Assembly: GCA_965218765.1 (NCBI GenBank)
Contig: CBDCLU010000004.1
Span: 186,001-250,000, forward strand
Direction: 5' to 3'
From: JBBPYC01 sp965218765
GTDB lineage: Bacteria; Pseudomonadota; Gammaproteobacteria; Burkholderiales; Burkholderiaceae_C
Length of the DNA stretch: 64,000 nucleotides
Below are positions 60,381-64,000 of this stretch, one piece after another; positions within the stretch are counted from its first letter, which is position 1, and each line of letters begins with the position of its first letter. The notes beneath the pieces are model-generated. The model ran no database searches. It saw only the letters and a list, made by a program, of their open reading frames with translations, and had not been told where the DNA came from. A program made the position numbers and the translations under genes.

Positions 60381-61406
60381 TCAGATCAGCTTCTTCAGCA
60401 ACTCGGCCTTCTTGTCGTCGAACTCCTGCTGCGTGAGGATGCCCTTGGCCTTCAGGTCGCCGAGTTTCTCCAGCGTGGCCATCACGTCCTCGGCACGGAT
60501 CGCATTGGCCGGCGCAGCCGGTGCCTCCGCGCCCTGCAGCCCGGCCGACAGGTTCTTCGCAAGCACCTGGCCGAGCGCCACGCCCGCGCCGAGGCCCATC
60601 GCATCGCCCGCGATGCCGCCGCCGCCACCGCCTTCCGCCATGCGCGGGATCGCCTGGCCAGTCTGATACTGGATGAACCGACCCATGTCGTTGCCGACCA
60701 TTCCCATGCCGATCTTCTGGTCGAGGATCTTCTGCAGCTCCTCGGGCAGCGAAACGTTCTGTACCTGCAGCGCTTCGAGCTTCAAGCCGAGCTTGTCGAA
60801 CTCGGGCGACAACTGCTGCACCAGCGCGGCGGCGAACTGCAGCTGGTTCGCGGCCAGGTCCAGAAACGCGATCTCGCTCGACGCGATCGCGTGGCTGATA
60901 TTCTGCAGCACCAGGCCGCGCAGCTGGCCGTTCAGATCACCGACCGTGTATTCGCCGCGCGTGCCGGACACTTCGACCTGGAAGCGCTTCGGATCCGCCA
61001 CGCGATACGTGTAGTTGCCGAACGCGCGCAGCCGCACCGCGCCGAACTCCTTGTCGCGGATCGAGATCGGCTGCGGCGTGCCCCATTTCTGGTCGATCTG
61101 CTGGCGCGTGGAGAAGAAATACACGTCGCTCTTGAACGGGGATTCGAACAGCTTGTCCCAGTTCTTCAAGTAGGTGAGCACCGGCAGCGTCTGCGTGGTC
61201 AGTGTGTAGCGGCCGGGGCCGAACACGTCGGCGATCTTTCCTTCATCGACGAACAGCGCGAGCTGCGATTCGCGCACCGTGAGCGAGGCGCCGTTCTGGA
61301 TTTCCTGGTCCGCCATCGGGAACCGCCAGGCTAGGGTGCCGTCATCGCTTTCGGTCCACTGGATGACGTCGATGAACTGTTTCTTGATGAAATCCATCAG
61401 GGCCAT
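60381..61406 (-). CDS. SPFH domain / virion-core-like protein with SHOCT tail
   Basis: 341 residues. The N-terminal part (FIDVIQWTESDDGTLAWRFPMADQEIQNGASLTVRESQLALF) is typical of the YdjI-type SPFH family. A helical region and a Gly-rich turn (AEGGGGGGIAGDAMGLG) follow. The last ~30 residues are a SHOCT oligomerisation motif (LEKLGDLKAKGILTQQEFDDKKAELLKKL). Unlike YqiK at 7372 it has no N-terminal membrane segment. It starts the DUF4178-DUF350 module and should scaffold it at the membrane. Role unknown. Confidence 0.88.
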   Translation of the reverse strand: MALMDFIKKQFIDVIQWTESDDGTLAWRFPMADQEIQNGASLTVRESQLALFVDEGKIADVFGPGRYTLTTQTLPVLTYLKNWDKLFESPFKSDVYFFSTRQQIDQKWGTPQPISIRDKEFGAVRLRAFGNYTYRVADPKRFQVEVSGTRGEYTVGDLNGQLRGLVLQNISHAIASSEIAFLDLAANQLQFAAALVQQLSPEFDKLGLKLEALQVQNVSLPEELQKILDQKIGMGMVGNDMGRFIQYQTGQAIPRMAEGGGGGGIAGDAMGLGAGVALGQVLAKNLSAGLQGAEAPAAPANAIRAEDVMATLEKLGDLKAKGILTQQEFDDKKAELLKKLI

Positions 61407-61598
61407 GGCGCATCCTTTTCAATGGCAGGTATCGCCGGTGGTCGGCGCGGGCCATGATAGCGACCGGCGGTGGCCGCACGCAATGAAAAACGGCACGCAC
61501 TGCCAGCAGCCCGAGGGCCGGTGGCGGTGCGCGCCGCGCGACCGGACGACGCGCGTCCGGTACGTCCGGTGCGTCTGGTACTTGAGGTGCGGGCGCTG

Positions 61599-62798
61599 TC
61601 AGCGCATGCGGCGGCGCGGCGCCGGTGGCATCGACGCAGCCTGCTCGAACGCCTGTTGCAGCCGCTCACCCGCAAATTCCTGCGCGGCTTTCGCGTCATC
61701 GACGACCGCGGCCATGCCGAAGAACTCGTGCGTGGTGCCCGCATATACCTTGCGTTCCACCGGCACGCCGGCCGCTTCGAGCGCGCTCTCCAGCATCGCG
61801 CCGTCTTCCCGCAGCGGATCGATCTGCGCATTGATGATCGTGACGGGCGGCAGCCCCGCGAGCCGCGCATGCACCAAATCGAGCCGCGGATCCGACATCT
61901 GCTCAGGTCGTGCGAGCAGCTTGTCGACGAACCAGCCGATCATCGGTTTGTTCAACGGTTTTGCACTGGCGCTGTCGACATAGGAAGCCGTTTCCATGTC
62001 CCCGGTCTGCGCGACCGGATAGACCGAAATCACCGCGGCCGGTTTCGGCAACCGCGCATCGCGTGCGGCAATCGCGGTGGCCACGGCCAGGTTGCCGCCC
62101 GCGCTCTCACCGGCCAGCGCCAGCACGCGCGGCTTGCCGTTCAGCGCGCGCGCGTTGTTCGCAGCCCAGCGATAAACAGCCAGCGCATCGTTCCAGGCGG
62201 CCGGGAATTTCGCTTCCGGCGCGCGCCGGTAGTCGACCGACAGCACCACCGCATTCGCCTGCTTGGCGAGGCCGCGCGCGCCGCCGTCGTAGGTGTCCTT
62301 GTCGGCGATCACCCAACCGCCGCCGTGAAAGTACACGACCACCGGAAACGGCCCGGGCCCCTCGGGCGTGTAGATGCGCGCGGGCAACGGGCCGGCTGCG
62401 CCGGGGATCGTGCGGTCCCGACTCGTCACGCCTGGCACCAGCTCGGTCGGCTCGGTGCTGCGGCCTTGCTTTGTCAACAGCGCCTTCACCGCATCCGCCG
62501 GCGTCGGCTGCAGGCGCGCAACGGCTGGGGTCAGCGTCTCGATCGGCTTGCCGCCCAGGCTGGCAAGCTGGTCCAGCACGGCCTGCATGTCGGCGTCCGC
62601 ACGGTATTTGGTGCCAGTGCCCATGCTGTCCGGCGCCATCGGCACCGGTGCGGCCATATCGGTCGCTGCGTTCCTGCCGTTCATTGCATCGGCTGTTGGT
62701 CCGGATGCGCAGGCGGCCAGCGCGCCGGCCATCAGCACGCTGATGGCGATGGCGCCGGTGCGGGTCTGCACAGGCGAGAAAGATTGGACAACTGACAT
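61599..62798 (-). CDS. Alpha/beta hydrolase lipoprotein (hormone-sensitive lipase type)
   Basis: 399 residues. The signal ends in LAAC, a lipobox. A spacer of about 120 residues precedes the catalytic domain: VVYFHGGGWVIADKDTYD (oxyanion hole), LAGESAGGNLAVA (nucleophile Ser), the acid in AQIDPLREDG and the His in GTTHEFFGM. This is the HSL/bacterial esterase family IV. It probably hydrolyses short-chain esters at the cell envelope. It stands alone between the SPFH gene and the DUF2784 gene, on the same strand as both. Confidence 0.92.
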   Translation of the reverse strand: MSVVQSFSPVQTRTGAIAISVLMAGALAACASGPTADAMNGRNAATDMAAPVPMAPDSMGTGTKYRADADMQAVLDQLASLGGKPIETLTPAVARLQPTPADAVKALLTKQGRSTEPTELVPGVTSRDRTIPGAAGPLPARIYTPEGPGPFPVVVYFHGGGWVIADKDTYDGGARGLAKQANAVVLSVDYRRAPEAKFPAAWNDALAVYRWAANNARALNGKPRVLALAGESAGGNLAVATAIAARDARLPKPAAVISVYPVAQTGDMETASYVDSASAKPLNKPMIGWFVDKLLARPEQMSDPRLDLVHARLAGLPPVTIINAQIDPLREDGAMLESALEAAGVPVERKVYAGTTHEFFGMAAVVDDAKAAQEFAGERLQQAFEQAASMPPAPRRRMR

Positions 62799-63026
62799 CG
62801 AAAAACCTTTTTTCCTGCTGTTGACGACGATGGCTGCGGATGATCGGTGGGCGATGGCTGCCTTGGCTGTCGGTCGCTTTGCCGCTGGCGTCGCTGCGTC
62901 CGCTGCGGCTGCATTGAGGCGAGACCAGTGGGACTGTCCGTGCGCCGTGATGGGTCGGCAGCTCGCCCCAGAGCGGCAATGCTCATGCCCAGGCCACGGC
63001 CGCGCTGGTGCAGGCGCGCCCGACCT

Positions 63027-63452
63027 TTAGCACCGCGGAAGATCTATGCGCCCGCCAGCACGGTGGCGCGGCGGCCAGAGCACCCAGGTCGCCACGACCA
63101 GCAGCGCGAACGTCGTGTAGGCCAGCACGAACACCCAAGGCGGCGCCTGCCAGTACAGCAGCCGCTGCAGCCAGTGCTCGATGAAGCTGCCCGCATACAC
63201 AGCGCCGTGCGCACGGCCACGCAGCCACATCTCCAGGGTGGTGAGCGGGCAGACGATGCCGAACCAAGACTGCGCCGCCACCACGGCGATCGCGGCCAGA
63301 TGCGCAAGCCGAAACCACCACGCATCGCTCCAGTGCCAGCCGCGCCAGCGGCCGAACCAGATCAGGGGCAGGCCGCCGACCACGAACAGCACAATGCCCA
63401 CGTGCAGCGTCAGCACGGCGTCCGCCAGCCGTTGCCAGATGAGCGGACTCAC
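63027..63452 (-). CDS. DUF2784 membrane protein
   Basis: 141 residues from a GTG (VSPLIWQRLADAVLTLHVGIVLFVVGGLPLIW). About four membrane segments. The phrases WFGIVCPLTTLEMWLRG and GSFIEHWLQRLLYW match the DUF2784 signature. The start is uncertain, with GTG codons at 63452 and 63467. It ends the window's last minus-strand run, 55 bases after the EamA-type gene. Function unknown. Confidence 0.82.
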   Translation of the reverse strand: MSPLIWQRLADAVLTLHVGIVLFVVGGLPLIWFGRWRGWHWSDAWWFRLAHLAAIAVVAAQSWFGIVCPLTTLEMWLRGRAHGAVYAGSFIEHWLQRLLYWQAPPWVFVLAYTTFALLVVATWVLWPPRHRAGGRIDLPRC

Positions 63453-63507
63453 CCACGCAGGCAGCACGAATGCGTGCCGGCCGGGTTCTTCATGCGTGCG
63501 CGGCGGT

Positions 63508-63945
63508 CTACCGCTTCCAGGCCAGCAACAGGACGCCGGACGCCACCAGACCGATGCCGAACCAGTCGCGCAGGCTCGGCCGTTCACCGAGAAACAGCAC
63601 GGCGAACAACGCGACCAGCACCACGCTGAACTTGTCGATCGGCGCCACTCTGGATGCGTCGCCGAGTTGCAGCGCGCGAAAGTAGCAGACCCAGGAGGCG
63701 CCGGTGGCCAGCGCCGACAAGGTCAGGAACAGCCAGGTTTTCGCAGGCAGCGCCAGCGGATCGCTCCATTTGCCGGTGCCGAATACGAACAGGCCGAGCA
63801 CCAGCAGCACGATCGTGGTGCGCACGAGGGTGGCCAGGTCCGAATCGACGCCCGCGATGCCGATCTTCGCGAAGATCGCGGTCAGCGCAGCGAACCCGGC
63901 CGACAGCAGCGCCCAGTAGGCCCAGCCGTGAGACGATGAATTCAT
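63508..63945 (-). CDS. EamA/DMT-type small transporter
   Basis: 145 residues with about five membrane segments, forming one EamA unit: WALLSAGFAALTAIFAKIG at the start and APIDKFSVVLVALFAVLFLGERPSLRDWFGIGLVASGVLLL at the end. The GERP turn is typical. Single-unit members work as dimers, often exporting metabolites. The ATG at 63945 shares its A with the TGA of the upstream gene (TGATG). Confidence 0.88.
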   Translation of the reverse strand: MNSSSHGWAYWALLSAGFAALTAIFAKIGIAGVDSDLATLVRTTIVLLVLGLFVFGTGKWSDPLALPAKTWLFLTLSALATGASWVCYFRALQLGDASRVAPIDKFSVVLVALFAVLFLGERPSLRDWFGIGLVASGVLLLAWKR

Positions 63946-64000
63946 CACCAGCGCGCACCGAACATCGTGCGCAACTCGTCGATCTGCGCTTCGGACAGCG
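63945..64000 (-). CDS. 3' end of an unidentified gene
   Basis: Only the last 17 residues are inside the window, LSEAQIDELRTMFGARW, then TGA at 63945-63947. It is coupled by one base to the EamA-type gene. The tail alone does not identify the family. Confidence 0.6.
   Translation of the reverse strand, partial: LSEAQIDELRTMFGARW

Noticed and set aside
1..64000. CRISPR arrays, prophage genes, integrases or transposases
   Set aside because: No regularly spaced repeats and no such proteins were seen on either strand.

Overview
The window is high-GC DNA from a Gram-negative bacterium. It is most likely a betaproteobacterium of the Burkholderiales, probably Comamonadaceae. Support comes from the gene families (Bug/TctC binding protein, many LivFGHMJ-type ABC systems, FAH-family hydrolases, tripartite tricarboxylate transporter genes) and from short intergenic repeats of a kind I associate with Comamonadaceae. 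The genus cannot be named from sequence alone.

Left end (1-4000): a selenocysteine island. A UGSC-family selenoprotein, cut by the window edge, reads through an in-frame UGA at 161-163 and carries a bSECIS-like hairpin just downstream. It is followed by selA, by selB (4-base overlap, GTG start) and by the tRNA-Sec gene (selC). A Dps-like protein with a signal peptide follows on the other strand.

5047-20787 (minus strand): about 14 closely spaced genes that look like one transcription unit. In transcription order they are an FAH-family hydrolase, an alpha/beta hydrolase, two paralogous amidohydrolases, a branched-chain-type ABC importer (LivH, LivM, binding protein, LivG, and a LivF fused to a Tm-1/UPF0261 domain), a Tm-1 C-half TIM-barrel protein, a YqiK flotillin, an SRPBCC protein, an SRPBCC-quinone-reductase fusion and a VOC protein. 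A divergent TetR regulator (20985) faces a candidate promoter and a TGAGAC-N4-GTCTCA palindrome. I read this as an uptake and breakdown system for an unidentified substrate; it is the best candidate here for an undescribed system.

21747-30421: a kynurenine-formamidase-like hydrolase, a cyclohexadienyl-dehydratase-like periplasmic protein, GloB, a Nudix hydrolase, GalM, and two secreted phosphatases (PhoX with a Pho box, and PhoD).

30557-44548: TctA/TctB, a gamma-glutamyltransferase, two lipoprotein carboxylesterases, a flavin amine oxidoreductase overlapping a membrane-anchored spermidine-synthase-like protein, and feoAB under a Fur box.

44609-64000: an MDR dehydrogenase with a divergent MmyB-type regulator, a hotdog hydratase, a second Liv-type ABC importer (with a LivM-LivG fusion and two copies of a REP-like element), a TctC/Bug protein with a second gamma-glutamyltransferase, malonyl-CoA decarboxylase, a region with DnaA-box-like sites and palindromes, a DUF350/DUF4178/SPFH membrane module, a lipoprotein esterase, a DUF2784 membrane protein, an EamA-type transporter, and the 3' end of one more gene.
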